Source: Phoebastria nigripes
Lineage: Eukaryota > Chordata > Aves > Procellariiformes > Diomedeidae
Direction: 5' to 3'
Assembly (NCBI GenBank): GCA_035582835.1
Contig: JAYKAV010000955.1
Span: forward strand, 1,487,311 to 1,551,310
Length of the DNA stretch: 64,000 nucleotides
Shown here one piece after another: positions 23,481-35,483 of this stretch; positions within the stretch are counted from its first letter, which is position 1; the number at the start of each line of letters is the position of its first letter. The notes below the pieces were generated by a model. The model had not been told where the DNA came from. It searched no databases and saw only the letters and a program-made list of their open reading frames with translations. Made by a program: the position numbers and the translations under genes.

Positions 23481-26400
23481 GCNGGTACCCCCAAAATCTG
23501 AATGCAGTCCACAGACCTCCAAAGGTTAGGTCATCTTGGCCTAAGTTATCAGCTAGGCAAGCAGCCAACCCACAAATTCAAGGCGCAGGCTCCATGCTCG
23601 CACCTCATGCTGTCCTTTTGTGCCTCTCCCCGGTGACACCGTTCTGTCCTCGCAAGCAGCCTCTCGCAGGGTAGTGATGAGTCCGTCAGACCTGGCACTC
23701 CGACTGCCCGCAGACCAGCATAACGCAGGGATTGTGGCACATGCAGACAACTCACAAAAGCAGCAAAGCCAATTTTGAGCTCTACTGATTTCTATATTTT
23801 GCCTTTAGGTCAGGCCTGCGTCTCTAAAAATAAGTTTCTAACCTCTACCAGGTGAAGGTTTCTAACGGCAGTGCTGAAAAGAACAGCCACCGAATGTGTG
23901 TTACCTAAACTCCTGATGGAAACGAACCCAAAGCCTTTCCAGCAACATCAGGGAGGAATTTTAGAGGGCAACTGAAGGAAGAAATAGCCTGACATCCTGT
24001 GGGACAGAAACCCACTGGGGATTCTGAAATTAGATAGGTAATACAGGGAAATAACTACATCTCATCATCTTCTGCAGTCAGAAATGAAGACTAATACCTT
24101 CAAAACAGATACTGAAAGAAGCAGTTATCAGAGTAAATATTTGGTCCTACAAAAATAAATAATACCTTGAAGCCAATGAAAATTACTACAGCTCTAACAG
24201 GACATTAAACACTCCTGCGATCTTCCTGGGGAGATGATGATGAAGTGGTGGATTACAATGCACAGAAGTTACCAACTCTGTGGTTTTTGGTTTTTCTGGG
24301 AAAACACAACCACAGGGATTCATCTCCATGGCTTCAGCAGAAGGGGACGGGAGCTGGCTCCACTGAGCTGGGTGCCTCCAGATGCAGGGCCTGCTGCCCT
24401 GCAGAGGATGCACAATCAAAACACAGGAGCTCAGCCCCCAAAATGCCAGGANAGTGCAGGAGTGGTGGATAGAAACACATTATACTACTAGCTTGTTATT
24501 AGGATGAGAATCCAACATTTTGATTATCCACGTCGCAAAAGAACCTGTGGCCTGGCTAATTCGAGGACCATTTCTCATTTGACTCGCTACACAGCACACA
24601 CTTGTCTGAAGCGCTGACAACTGTCTGCAGGGCAAAGCCCGAAGCAACTAAGGCCAGAATAGAAGCAGGTTCTGGCAGCCAAAACATCTCATCAAAAATG
24701 TGCACAAACCACAATTTATCCTCTCCAAACATTTTAAGCAGCAGCTGATGGACTTCCTTTACTGCAACCCCATTAAAATCTGAGATACAGGTTTCGTCCA
24801 CACGACTACGTAATGCCTGTCCAGGTGTTACCATATGCAATAGCACACAGACTGCTGCACCAACAGCAGCATGGCCATGCAATGTTTAATACTTTTCCCA
24901 TTTACTTTTGCCTTATGCTGGGGAATTTTTGGTACCAGACCGAAGATAAGAAAATCCTGAATAGGCACCGAATATTTTTTGATCACAAGCTTTAGAAGGC
25001 GGGACTGTCACTCACTGCACGTCTGCACAGGGAGTGCCCAGCTCCCAGGTTAATGCCATCACGCACCAGGCTCCAGCACAACACAGACTCATGCAGCAGG
25101 GCTTGGCTTACTCTCAGTGCTAGAAAAATGAAGGTGGGGGACAAGCACAAGAAGGAAGAAGGGAAATTCCCAGGTCAGCTGCCCTCCATTTTCCAAGGGG
25201 CTCTCATGGCCTTTTCGGAGCTGCAGGTGGCCTGGCACTGAAGCAGCATTGGGAAGAGCTCCTGCAAAGGGGGCAGCAGGAGGCTGCCAGCCCCGGCGAG
25301 CTCCTAGAAGGGACGCCTGAGTAAGACCACCAGATCAAGTCAAGGACACTTTTATTGTAACCTCATTAAAATCCCCGGGCTGTGGTATGGGCTGCTTCTG
25401 TATATGGGCACAGAATGCAGTAAAGAGGANCGTTAATTAATTATTTGAAACGTGAAGGATTGGGCTGCCAGACACTGGCAGGCTTTAAAGCTTACCTACA
25501 ACAGTCCTGTAACTCCCAAGAGCAAGTTTTATGCAGCCATTTCCTCTCTCAAACCTGAAATCAGCTTCAGGAACTCGCTAGGGTTAATAACGATGTGTGT
25601 TTTCACATGGCAGTGAAGTTCCAGTCAAGACTGGGAAGGTTTTATATTGGACATGCTTTGAATGCTGAAGATCGACCATTTGCCCCAGAGATGTTATCCT
25701 TTGTATTAGACTGTAAATTATGGGGAAAGGAACAGGAGCAAGGGACTGTCAAGATTTTACAGAAGGTCAGTAGCAGTACCAAAGCAGACCTTGTATCTTT
25801 AACCCCTGACAAAAGCTTGATCCATTAAAAACACCGACTATTTAAATATGTGAATGTTATGAGTACCTTATAACTGCACACATTCAGAGACTTTTCATTT
25901 AATATGCCTTTCAATGGTTGAATAGGTAAGATGTCACATTGGGTGTAAAAATAATAAAATTATTTATGTGTAATGTTTTTCAGTTGCTATAAAAACGTTC
26001 TTCCCTGGCTCTACCTAATGTTCCTACATTTTTCCCCCCCTTCAAAATCCAGGTAGCAAAACAAGTATAAATTTGTGTAATAACAATCCTGATCTTGTGA
26101 GACACTGAGCTTCCCAGTGTAAGATAAAACCCACCAGTGTAACTCTTAGGTTGATCATGGAGGAAAAAAANCCCTTTTTTCGCTTATAGTCAAATATTTA
26201 TCATTCATAATTTTAAGCAAACCTTAATTAAGTAGACTTAAGCAAAGTATCAATAAAATAAAGCAGCTACCTTAAGACTGAGGTACTTCATTTGATAGCA
26301 ACTCTCCAGCTCCTTATTCAGATATAATTAGACCATTTGCATGTTAGCAAATGGTTTTGAGTCTCTAAACAAAGAAGATAAAAGTGTCTATATGGAAATA

Positions 26401-26594
26401 TTGTGATGTTTTGTTGAATTCAAACCTGTTTCTCTTTTCAGTTACACAGGCAACACAGCTTATTCTGGCAGCCATGGCCCACCTCCCATTGCATGAACGA
26501 AATTTTTGAATTTACTGAAGATGAAGGGGCAAGGGAGAATCCCCGGAAAAAGACAGTGACTGGGAACAAACTGCTGCTGTCAGAATAAATAATC
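23481..26594. other. Non-coding, no gene seen
   Basis: Contains a 108-codon minus-strand frame at 24556-24882 with mixed, protein-like composition but no recognised domain. It lacks a supporting donor or acceptor that I could trust. Otherwise unremarkable. Confidence 0.45.
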
Positions 26595-26785
26595 CTGGCT
26601 GCAGTGCATTTCATGCCTGCAGAGGCCAGGGCGGAGGGGTGGGCTGGGGGCTGAGGACTGTGCTGGCAGTCCGTGCCCAGCGCGGGAGCCCGGCCTCGGG
26701 CACCGGAGACTGGGGCAGCCCAAACCCCCATGCCTGGGTCTGCTGCCAACCTGCCGCGTCAGCTCCGGCACTTTAAATTGTAGGG
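26595..26785. promoter_or_regulatory. GC-rich CpG patch with G-quadruplex motif
   Basis: Around ten CpGs in about 170 bases (GCGCGGG, CCGGCCTCGGG, CCGCGTC). Four G runs at 26629-26650 have loops of four bases or fewer, fitting the standard G-quadruplex pattern on the plus strand. This may be a CpG-island promoter or enhancer. Frames here on the minus strand are probably composition artefacts, and no neighbouring exon was found. Confidence 0.35.
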
Positions 26786-28599
26786 TTTCTTCTCTGGAAA
26801 AGGAGCGCATAGCTATTTCTCAAATACCTATCAAAGCAAGCAGGGGTTTGGTTTTTTTTATAATTAGCAGCTCTTTGAAGCCTTTCTGAGATCTGGAATG
26901 TGAAAAATAAGCCTAGTGGCCTAAACACTGCAACTGAAGTTGCCAAAACCATACAAGTACATATACCTTGTGCTATTTATCACATTTGCTGCCATGCACA
27001 TATACATTTATAAAATACATTTTGTACACACACACACGCAGGCCGTGTCAAAAGCAACTCAGTCTTCAATTAACTTATTTACAGCCACATGTCAAACTGA
27101 ATCACCCAAGTAACATAATGTTTAAAAAATGTAAATGCATGTCTTTCACATTAGGAGGGATATTTTAAAGCAACTGTTTTGTCTTAGTCACTCTTCTGTA
27201 CATTCAATCAGCAAACATCTTTATGTGTTACAGGAATATTCTGTAATGCCAATTTAAATTTTTTTCTCGTTGACTTGGATGAAAAATATAAAGCACTGAA
27301 AAAGGCCAAATGATATAAAATAACTGCTAAAATTCTACATCAGACAGGAAATATAAATATGGAAAGATGGCATAATTGTTAGGTCACAGCTGCCGATAAT
27401 TCACAGACATTAACAGTTCAAAATAGAATAACATTTGGTGGAAACTGGTTTTATGGGGTCTGTAGTGACCCATGAAAATTCTTCCTTTTACCGTATTGCA
27501 AAGAGTTTCAAATCCTGCTTTCCAAGGAAAACTTCACAGGTCTCAGCAGAACCTATATTGCCTTCCAGTATTTCTGTCAGAGTATTTATTAACCATGATA
27601 ACATTCATAATACATAAAAGCCTACTATTTTTAACTTTCAGTATTCCACTGCGTTTAGTTTGGCTTTCTCCAATGATTCTGTTTCTCTAGTTTTATTTAT
27701 TTTTCTCTTGTCCCAACACCATAAAGTGCCTACTTTCCTTAAATGTTAAATCCAATGCTCATGTATGTTTATCATGAATGACATCCCAGACATTTGTTTG
27801 CCTGCTTGCTGGTCTTTTTTCAAGTGGACACTTTACAGAGAAGTAAACATGACATATTGATTCAGCAAGTTTTCCAGTCATTTTCACTCTTTTTTCCTTA
27901 AAAATCATATTCCATTCTTTGTACCAGGTTCCTATTTTTTGAAACGTGTTGAATTAGATATCACAATTGCAAGTGGCCCATAAAATTACAGAGATAACAG
28001 TGAATAGCTTTGCGGCTTCTTGTGGAACTTTTTTCGTTAGGACACTGAACGAAGAAATTAATTCANATTAAGCTTTCAAGAAAGAACAAGAGACATCGGT
28101 ATTGCAACATCCAGATTCTGTCCCAGCATAAGGGAACCAGTCAGAAACAAACCTGATAGTAGGAAAAAAAACAGGTGCAAAGGCAGGAATAAGAATATAT
28201 TTGTTGAACAACTGTGTTTCCTCATTGACCTGGTCCACGGGGGCAGACTGGAGAGGACATAAGCAGCGAGATACAAATTTCTCCCACTATTGTAGTGGTG
28301 TTGGGATATTTTTTACGTCTTTAAAAAATAATTCTTGATTTTATTTTAAGCTACAGGCAGGAACAAACTGCTAAAACAAGCACTTTTAAACACCGCTGCT
28401 GACAGGAGCTCTGGGCTCTTGTCCTAGAAGAATTTGGCACCTTCAGCTCTCCAGACAACTTCACATTTTCGTTTGACTTACCCAGGTCTTGTTAACATCA
28501 CTCAATTTTGTCTGTACTTGATCCTTTCGTCAAGGGAAGGTGTATCGCAAAGTGAACTCTGTGTGGACCCTTCTGCTGTGCTGCTGTCCTGCACTGCAG
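26786..28599. other. Non-coding, no gene seen
   Basis: AT-rich with a short AC run near 27028. No gene or repeat family recognised. Confidence 0.5.
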
Positions 28600-28652
28600 C
28601 ACGCTGGACCTAATGATCCAGGAAATCTCTCTTCCACCCTATGGTATTTGTC
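28600..28652 (+). mobile_element. Possible CR1 tail relic
   Basis: CTGGACCTAATGATCCAGGA followed by CTCTCTTCCACCCTATGG resembles the CR1 3' block (TTGGACTAGATGATCTCCAG, then CCTTCCAACCC and a TATG repeat). It is short and diverged, so chance cannot be excluded. Confidence 0.3.
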
Positions 28653-31600
28653 CAGCAGCACCCAAGTATTGGAACTGCAATAATTAGTGGTATACTAATG
28701 TAAATGTCACATTATTCAATTTATTTTTTAAATGGAAAAACTGAGATAGGAATCTCAGAATCCCTGTCAGTCTATCTTTACAAAATATACACAATAAGTA
28801 TATCACAATCTCACTGATTTCTGGATCATTTATTCTGCAAATATGAANAAGCACAGTTTCTGGATACAAAGGTTAAAAGTATTGACTGTGTTTTTCTGAC
28901 AGATATTAAAATTGAAACACCACAAAACCATTCTTTAAATATTAAAATCACCACTGAAATTTGTATAGCAATATACAGCTGTACAGCATTTGTGAGTTTA
29001 TATGTATCTTCTCCAGGCTAACATGCAAGTTTAATGTTAACTGGAATTGTATTAAATTTCTTTGATTTAACATTCATAAAATAAACCCAAAACAAATTAC
29101 CAGTATTTTTGTTATTAGTTCATCGGATTTGCAGGACAGAAATTGACCCTTTTTCACTTATCTTGCGTAAAGCCAGCTACAGCACTGGTATTTAAANACA
29201 GTACTAGGAAGGAGAGAGGGATTGAACCTGTCAACAATATCAATGCCACCTTTCATTTCACAATCTAAAAACAGAAACACCAAGAAATAATTAAAATTCA
29301 CCAACACGTATACAACAATAATCAGTGCTGGAAGGAGCCAGAAGATTGTTTCCCTAGGAAGTAACATTTTCACCAAACCAAAGACTCAAACAATTTGCTT
29401 GCTTGTAATAAAATCAGTCCCTCCCCTGTTACTGTGAAGCAGCATTGCCAGAAATTGGCTCATTTATGGGTTCACGCAAAAGGATTCAACAGAGTGAGCT
29501 ACTAGATCCTGCCCCTAAGCATGAAGCTGTGTATTACTTAAGCCCCTCCACCATCCCACTTTTGCTACGTTAATTCAGATGGGAAGAGTTCCTTCACTCT
29601 CTGTTGAATCACTGGCACACTTCTCAGAAAAGCACCCTTGGCGGGCAACGGGGCATGGCTGTTTGTGCTCTACAGCTCAGTGTCCAAGTGGGGGGAAGCT
29701 CTTTAAACCAGTAAAGTAATATATATGTTCCTGCACAGCAATGATTCACCCCTAGATGAACACATTGTGTTCTAAAAAAAAAAAAAAAAAAAAAAAAAGA
29801 TTTTAAAAAATTGCAGTATCAGGTGTTTTTGCTCTCCGTATTGCCTGTTTTGAGAATTTCTCCACGGTAAATTGCTCTTCTTCTCTTGGTCAATATGATA
29901 CATCATGTTTCAATTCAGCAGATGTTTCCTCTTATTCTTTTCTCCAAGATTCATTATTTATTCTACATTAATGTGTACTGCATTGCATCTGCCATCTGTT
30001 AACCTAGGCACGTAAAATATCAAAATCCTTTTACACTCATCTGCAATGTCCCTCAGAACTTACTGCCTCTCCCAGCCGAGCTCATGCCCCTTTTAGGGAT
30101 AAATCCTGGAAACGCTGCCCAGGCTGGGGAGGCTCTATCCACGCAAGCAATCAAATGCACTCACACCAGCCCCAAGGACAACTCATCATTACTAAGGGCT
30201 CCAAACCTGCCCACTAAGGCCAGCATCACTTTCAAGCTTACCTTCATTATTTCTCAGCCAAAATGAAATGGAGAAGCACAGCTGTGAGAAACACTCATAT
30301 ATGTCAGAACCACCAATACAATGGGAATATGAATAGCATTAATGTCTAGATGGATAGTGTACGTGAACGTTTCTAGCTTATTTTAAAAACCTCTCACGTT
30401 GTGGATTGTCTGGATTCTAAGTTTCATGAACCTGAAGTGAGATAAAGGAATGGACTTGTACTCCAATAATTATTAAATGTAAAATACAGAAGCAGTCCTG
30501 GCAGCAGAGAATGGCACAGAAAGACTCTTCTGCTGATTTCCAAGTACCCTGATCACTTAATTCCTAAAGCACTTAATTTAGAGGAGGTGGGTTGAAATTC
30601 TCTCAGGAAAAGAAAAGCATTTCACCAAAATCTCACTTCCAGTGTAAGCACTTTAATCACTGCGTTCATGAAGTGACATTTAAGATAAACCACCCTCTTC
30701 TGCATTCCTCCTATTAGCAAATAGCAAAACCTGTAAATGCCAGAGAATTACCTCACCATCAGCTAGCTTCATTTCAACAGCTGCATCTCCCCTCTGCACC
30801 CAGAACATCAGGATACCAATTTTCGGTGGCTCCTGTTGCGATGATTCACCTTTCTGGACTTTCGGGGAGGGGGGGTCAGGTGACTATACTCACAACACCT
30901 CCATGTTATGTTTGTTCCAAGCATCAGCTAGGAAGACAACCACACTGATGGAGGGCTTCCAGAAACCTGGCACCCACCTTCCAACTCATGAACTTTATTA
31001 ATGAGCTTCCCCTGCAGCTCTTCAACTTGTAAGGTCTAACTCTGAATGCAGGAGATCCTCCAAGGCTGAGCAGCAGCCTCTCATTAGGAAGGACAGCCCC
31101 GTGACTACCAGCTACTTCTTGCCAGACCTGCAGAGGGTCTCTGCTCATTGTGGCACTGAACATCGGCACGCTCCATGGCTTCATGAAGTCAAACATAACA
31201 AGAAAGAGATTACCACCTCCTGCTACTATAATTACAGCCACTTAACGCTTCTCCCAAGAGGATCCAGCACCAGGGAGCGGTCGGTGAGTTCATCAGATGA
31301 AGAGTAACGTGCATTGCAGTGAAAGGCAGCAGCTTTCCTGCCATCCTGGTAGCGTCACTAGGACCACCAATGNGAGGGAAACTGAGGTCTTCAGGTAAAC
31401 CTGGGAGTTCTCATCACTCAACAGCTCCTCAGGAACAAAACTACATGTTTGGCTTGGAACCACAACTGTGTATCACTTGGTAACAGGGTCAAAAACTCCA
31501 GAGAAAGGTTTCTCCACAGCAATCCCAGGCGGTAGGTCGACAATCCCTGCTGATTCTGGCAAAATATTATGTTTGGGCTTGCTGCATTTTGGTGAGTAAA

Positions 31601-34600
31601 AACAAAATCTGTGCATTATGTCAAAGGATAAAGACTTAAAGCAAATTCCAAATGTTACCCTGCTACTTTCCACGAGACTCTCTGGTACGTACATGATTAA
31701 GCAGAACCCAGATTCACAACACAAAGACCAGGGAAAAGAAATAGCACTAAATAAATCTTAGTATAGGAGGGAGAGTATTGACATTAAAGGCCAGAACTGA
31801 CATAAGTGGTGAAATATATCTATTGATGGGAGACATAAGGTTTCTCTCCNAAGCAATCAGGCATAAAAACCTGCATAAAGACATGTAACAGAGAGATAGG
31901 ACAATCTGTAGAAGCTTCTATCATCAACCACAGCACTTTGTCTCTTTCCAAACAGAACCCAGGGAAAAGTCTGCTTCTATCTATCAACCTTCCAGAATAA
32001 TCTATTAACCAACGAGATGAAGACAACCACTCGTATTTCTTTTCTTCCTATTCACTGTATGCTCCACTTTAATTGAAGACGCCTTGGATAAAATAGAAGT
32101 TTGAAGTTTGTCATTGAAATTAAACTACATTTCAGTTATAGGCCACAAAGAATGAATGATTAAATTAGTACTTAATTTCAAGCCATGCTATAACCCTCTT
32201 CACATTATCAGAAAATGAGCATACTGTAGAAAAAGTTGCTTTTCACTAAGTAATATTGTATGCAATTTTATAAAAATTGAGTCTCTAGAGAAGTTAAACT
32301 TTACCTCCCTATTTCTCCACTAAATGAAAATTAAACCTGCAGTTTTACCCAGGTATCTGAATTTGTGCATCTGCAATTTTGCACCATTCAGTTAAAAGTA
32401 ATCATCAAAAAGAAATAAAGATGCAACATGTTTGGCCCAAGAGAGAAGCCACCCCATCGTCCCCAGCTACCAGCTACATGCCCCCATGCTGCCCTCCTCC
32501 CCTGCGTGGCTGGGGAAGGGAACGTGGTTAGTGTCTGGGTTAAAAGTAACCTTGCAGGGAGAAAAAAAAAGGATCGGAGCAGGATTGCCTCTCTCAACAT
32601 CCAAGAGTGTTTGCTTAGAGCTGTCTAGTCCAAAACAGCACAACGGTTTCTTTATCAAAGATGCATAACCAGTTTTAACATACCTACCCACCCACGTTTT
32701 ATCTCAGCTGACATCTTTCTGGCATATAACCTTTGAGCCTCTCATTCCTTGTCTCGCCAAAAGCAATTCCCCCCCAGAACAATTACATTTACAGACACAT
32801 GATTTATGTTGGAGGTGCAACACCTGAGTAGGAAAAGAAACATTTATAGACTACTTCTGATAAACTTCAGATAGAAGCAAAAAACCCCCTACCTCTCAGC
32901 ACAGCAAACAACCACTAAAACCTGTTCCAAGAATTAGAACCAAACTTTTTTTTTATACATAGTTCAAATACAGTTTGTACAACTCAAGAGAGATACATGT
33001 CTTAGTAATACAGAGAATTCTGAGGGAAGCTTCTTAGAAGCTGGAAGTGTTTGTTGACCTTGAAAGGACAGAGAAAATTACTTGCATATCACCTGCAATC
33101 TGTACCTCATCCATGGAGTACAGGCCTCACAGAGGCTCTTTACTCCATCATCCAAAATGCAGAAACACAAACGAAGTTCTTTAGAGGTCCTTGTAGGACA
33201 TTAAATATCTGATTTAAATGGTCAAATGCTTTCAAAATAAACAACAAATAGACAGAAACATTTCAGGGGGAAAAAATGGTGGCTTTGGGGCACAAAATAA
33301 ATGAACATGCAGCAGTTGGCAGGTGTACACAAGAGACGGAGGGAGATCCAAGTACAAGCTATGGCAGAGAAGTCTATGCAGAGTCCGTAGGAGAGTGATT
33401 TTTCCAGACATTTCAAAGACCAGAACAGATCATCCTCCAGTTTGGAAGCTCTTGAATTCATGACCCAGTTAAAGCCTGGCTCCTGCTCCATAAAGCTTCG
33501 GCAATAGAGGCTGAACCTTGCCATGCCGCAAGGACGGTGAGCTGCAAGGGAAGCCCAGGGCTCAGCCCACACTGCTCTTCCCAGCCTGGAAAGCAAAGCC
33601 AAAGGCAGACACAGGTTCTCCTTCCACCTTTGCAGTCACAAAATGGAGGCAGTCGCAAAGCATACAAATCTAGANCCCTAAAATGAGGAAGGGCCCCGCA
33701 GTTACAGTGCACATGTTGAGGGAATCTATCATTAGATGAATTTAGAGTGTAACCTCTCAGATGGGGCAGGCAGGCAAACAGTACTGCAGCACCATCAGTG
33801 ACTGTGGAGCAGTAATGGTTGAACACTGTCCAGAGATAACCACTTGTTATTTACAAAAAATAATTCTCTTCCTCCTGGAAACCAGCAATTGCTTTTTTTT
33901 ACTTTAGAAGAAGCAGGATATTAGACAAGCTAAAGCTATGTTAATGTAGTAACTGAATGTTTATGGTTTAACTGCTACACCAAAAAACATAGAAGGTTCC
34001 TAAAGCAGCATTATCTCTGCTGTGCTCTTGTATAATTTTACACTCCTGCTTTGCCTCTTCCACATAACCTGATGCAGGGTAGGTTAGGCTAGTATTTGTA
34101 CTACTGAATGCACACAGGGCCATAAAACAGGCACACAGGGAACCTGAACAAATTTTGCCGTGGGACACTTAACTTCAATATTCCTTGAATTGTTATGATT
34201 TTTAACTGTGTAACCTTAAAGTTGCATTAGTGCAATTTCCTGCATTGAAATATGTAGTCATTCTACACAACTTAACATGTCATCATTTTTATCATTCCTC
34301 AGGCAACCCATCCCTCCCAGCCTTCAAGCTTCGACATCTAACAGTAAGCGCTGTTTTTGACGGGCTGCTTTCTTCCTTGTTCAGATTTATCATTACATGA
34401 GCATTTAGCCCCAAGGCACCGTCTCAGCCACATATCCATTTACTTATGGTCTACAAGAACTTGTAAAGCCTTGCCTGGCATGCAAGGGAACGTAGCAATC
34501 GTTTCACATAAGTTCAAGGGAGGAAAAGAGGACTCGCTCATTTCTTTCATTTCTTTAGTNGGGATCTACAACTTGCCTCAAACATTTTAAATGAGCTAAG

Positions 34601-34655
34601 ACTACACTTGCTATAATTAATGTCATAAATTTAAAAGGGTTGTATCATACTTATG
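28653..34655. other. Non-coding, no gene seen
   Basis: Contains a 25-base A run at 29774-29798. A 126-codon minus-strand frame at 33222-33602 has no recognisable domain. No exon was supported. Confidence 0.5.
29774..29798. repeat. Poly(A) tract, 25 bases
   Basis: Uninterrupted A run. It could mark a retroposed insertion end, but the upstream 100 bases show no CR1, SINE or processed-gene similarity and no flanking duplication was evident. Confidence 0.9.
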
Positions 34656-34677
34656 ATCATAGATTATAATCTATGAT
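34656..34677. repeat. Perfect 22-base palindrome
   Basis: ATCATAGATTATAATCTATGAT equals its own reverse complement. The symmetry continues imperfectly for about four more bases each side. It lies in AT-rich DNA with no gene nearby. Confidence 0.9.
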
Positions 34678-35454
34678 TATAGTTGCACATGATAAAAAAT
34701 TAAATTTCTAATAGATGTTTCTTAGACATCGCCAACAATAACACCTGGGCATCACAAACTTGCATTTACAAATGTACTTAGAGGTTTTTCAGAAGATGAA
34801 GCTTAACCGAAGGGTAAATAAATAAAGGTCATCTTTTCCTTCATCATCTCATTCTGCTCACCTTTTGGAAACTTGTATTTCTCATCTTGAGTAGAACAGA
34901 CCCACCAAAATACACCCCCCACATACTGGGGCCATAATACATGATGTTTATGAGGTGTTTTTTTAATGTTTATACATAATCTGAGGGGAAAAAAGAAAGA
35001 ATGAAAGAACAGGGAATAACCCAGCCATAGCACGCCTGGGATTGGGAGAGTACTGGGTAAAGATACGTTAGAATTTTGTCNCCAAAGCTTTCAGTGGGAG
35101 ATATCATCACGTTGACATCCTTCTAGTACCATAAAACTGCCCTTTAAATTGGCACNATTCATCAGGAGGAGTAGGGAATTACATACGAGACAGGGTAGCA
35201 AGGATAGAGTTGTCACTTTACAGCTCCATAGGAGTTTCATACATTTTTCTCATCTGTTTGCTGTCCGTCAGCGCACAGGACATTGCCATGACCTGCTAAG
35301 GAAAAGCACAGCAGTCCTAGAGGTGTATCTCAGTTCATCACGTATTCTACCACAAAAGGCACAGCATGCTACGCAAAAACCATTAACAGTAGCTCTTGTC
35401 CAGTTAGATTAAGTCCAGAAGTTACTCCAGAGTGAGTTCAAGTTTACAGTATAG

Positions 35455-35483
35455 CGTGTGTGTGTGTATGTATATATATATAT
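35455..35483. repeat. Compound (TG)n(TA)n microsatellite
   Basis: CGTGTGTGTGTGTATG followed by TATATATATATAT: two adjacent dinucleotide repeats with a TATG junction. Confidence 0.85.

Noticed and set aside
23510..23560. Resemblance to an antisense CR1 tail (GGTTAGGTCATCTTGGCCTA)
   Set aside because: Only about 15 bases fit and the expected flanking CR1 blocks are absent.
33222..33826. Overlapping minus-strand frames of 126 and 122 codons
   Set aside because: Two different frames of similar length over the same DNA, no shared codon signal and no recognised motif.
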